Below are positions 63,283 to 64,000 of a stretch of DNA of 64,000 nucleotides, piece by piece (within the stretch, counting starts at the first letter, position 1; every line of letters starts with the position of its first letter). A program made the translations under genes and the position numbers. The stretch lies in assembly GCA_944323205.1 (NCBI GenBank), contig CALURO010000011.1, positions 1-64,000 of the forward strand, read 5' to 3'. The notes below the pieces were generated by a model. That model was not told where the DNA came from. It searched no databases and saw only the letters and a program-made list of their open reading frames with translations. The stretch comes from an uncultured Mucispirillum sp. GTDB taxonomy: Bacteria > Chrysiogenota > Deferribacteres > Deferribacterales > Mucispirillaceae.

Positions 63283-64000
63283 ATGTTTCCAATAACACGC
63301 TCAAGAAGACTTAGGTCTAGTAAAAACATTAGAAATATGGTAAGAGAAACAACTCTTTCAGTAAATGATTTTATTTACCCATTATTTGTATGCGAAGGAA
63401 AAGGCATCAGAAAAGAAGTAACCTCAATGCCTGGAATATATAATTTAAGTGTAGATGAAGTTATTAAGGAAGCAAAAGAAGTAGAAAGTTTAGGTATTAA
63501 ATCAGTTATACTTTTTGGTATTCCTGACCATAAAGATGAAGAAGGAAGCGGAGCTTATGGCAGCGACGGTATCGTACAGAAAGCTATAAAAGCTATTAAA
63601 GATTATACAGATTTATATGTTATTACAGATGTATGTATGTGCGAATATACAAGCCACGGCCACTGTGGACATGTTGTAAATGGCGATGTAGATAACGACA
63701 GCACACTTGATATGCTTGCAAGAGAAGCATTATCTCATGCAGAAGCAGGTGCAGATATGGTTGCTCCAAGTGATATGATGGACGGAAGAGTTGCAGCTAT
63801 TAGAACAATGCTTGATGATAACGGCTTTGAAAATATACCTATAATGAGCTATGCAGTTAAATATGCTTCAGGATATTATGGACCATTTAGAGATGCAGCT
63901 GATTCTACACCAGTATTTGGCAGTAGAAAAACATATCAAATGGACCCAGCAAACAGGCGTGAAGCATTAAAAGAAGCATTTCAGGATATAGAAGAAGGTG
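63283..64000 (+). CDS. hemB: Delta-aminolevulinic acid dehydratase, partial
   Basis: The first 239 codons of porphobilinogen synthase; the window ends inside the gene. The zinc-site cysteines Cys118, 120 and 128 ([15 protein letters not shown]) are present, so it is the zinc-dependent form, and SYAVKYAS contains the first Schiff-base lysine. AAGGAG (63271-63276) supports the ATG. Last visible gene of the ccsA-hemA-hemC-hemD-hemB operon. Confidence 0.95.
   Translation, partial: MFPITRSRRLRSSKNIRNMVRETTLSVNDFIYPLFVCEGKGIRKEVTSMPGIYNLSVDEVIKEAKEVESLGIKSVILFGIPDHKDEEGSGAYGSDGIVQKAIKAIKDYTDLYVITDVCMCEYTSHGHCGHVVNGDVDNDSTLDMLAREALSHAEAGADMVAPSDMMDGRVAAIRTMLDDNGFENIPIMSYAVKYASGYYGPFRDAADSTPVFGSRKTYQMDPANRREALKEAFQDIEEG

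Noticed and set aside
1..64000. CRISPR arrays, tRNA or rRNA genes, prophage
   Set aside because: No evenly spaced direct repeats, no cloverleaf or rRNA sequence and no phage structural genes were seen on reading; a covariance-model scan was not possible.

Overview
This is a low-GC (roughly 30 %) Gram-negative window. Outer-membrane genes (bamA, skp, lpxD, lpxA), a prepilin peptidase, ThyX instead of ThyA, a CcsA/HemX-type gene followed by hemACDB, and the presence of a DUF1009/LpxI-type domain suggest a Deferribacterota-like bacterium. A host-associated member such as Mucispirillum would fit the base composition and the contingency loci. That assignment is inference from gene content; no marker search was possible.

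Layout. 1-77: terminus of an IS256-type element running off the left edge. 165-4097: tandem duplication of a two-gene unit, a cytoplasmic-looking ~391-aa protein with EF-hand-like loops plus a small exported protein, all on the minus strand. 4436-27704: mostly minus-strand housekeeping genes. These are a DUF1015 gene, tyrS, pilD, a short LpxI C-terminal domain, a Gfo/Idh oxidoreductase, lpxA-fabZ-lpxD-skp-bamA, hisG-murA-prmC-prfA-DUF1385, thyX, rpmE, a TPR membrane protein, rpsI-rplM and rplS-trmD-rimM-khpA-rpsP-ffh. 28033-49605: an accessory surface-glycan region. 49786-64000: a LivK-type lipoprotein, queH, a cytochrome b5-like/DUF2231 protein, a DHH phosphoesterase, engB, a PLD protein, paired small exported proteins, a DUF1269 protein, a MATE transporter and the heme operon ccsA-hemA-hemC-hemD-hemB (hemB cut by the right edge).

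The accessory region is the most interesting part. From 28033 to 37783 there are four SDR reductases, three discrete acyl carrier proteins, two ketoacyl-ACP-synthase-III-like enzymes, an adenylating ligase, a metallo-beta-lactamase-fold hydrolase, a GNAT and an AAC(3)-family acyltransferase; a second AAC(3)-family gene is divergent at 37902. I read this as a carrier-protein pathway that builds an unusual acyl group for an amino sugar or nonulosonic acid. It resembles in composition the flagellin-glycan loci of Campylobacter. From 38756 to 48273 follow a B12/radical SAM protein, a methyltransferase, a CDP-glycerol-type cytidylyltransferase and transferase pair, a formyltransferase, a membrane sulfatase-fold enzyme and a DUF4910 (Cj1295-like) protein. 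Four of these genes carry an in-frame run of exactly nine G or C. Three are in the ON frame and the formyltransferase is OFF, so the region has the signature of combinatorial phase variation.

The window also holds a small family of MITE-like elements (911-1128, 27811-28026, 40301-40645, and a 43-base remnant at 41490-41532). They have about 20-base inverted ends and, in three copies, 9-10 base target duplications. One copy carries an extra structured insert. An internally deleted IS256-family element lies at 43168-43944, inside the glycan region.
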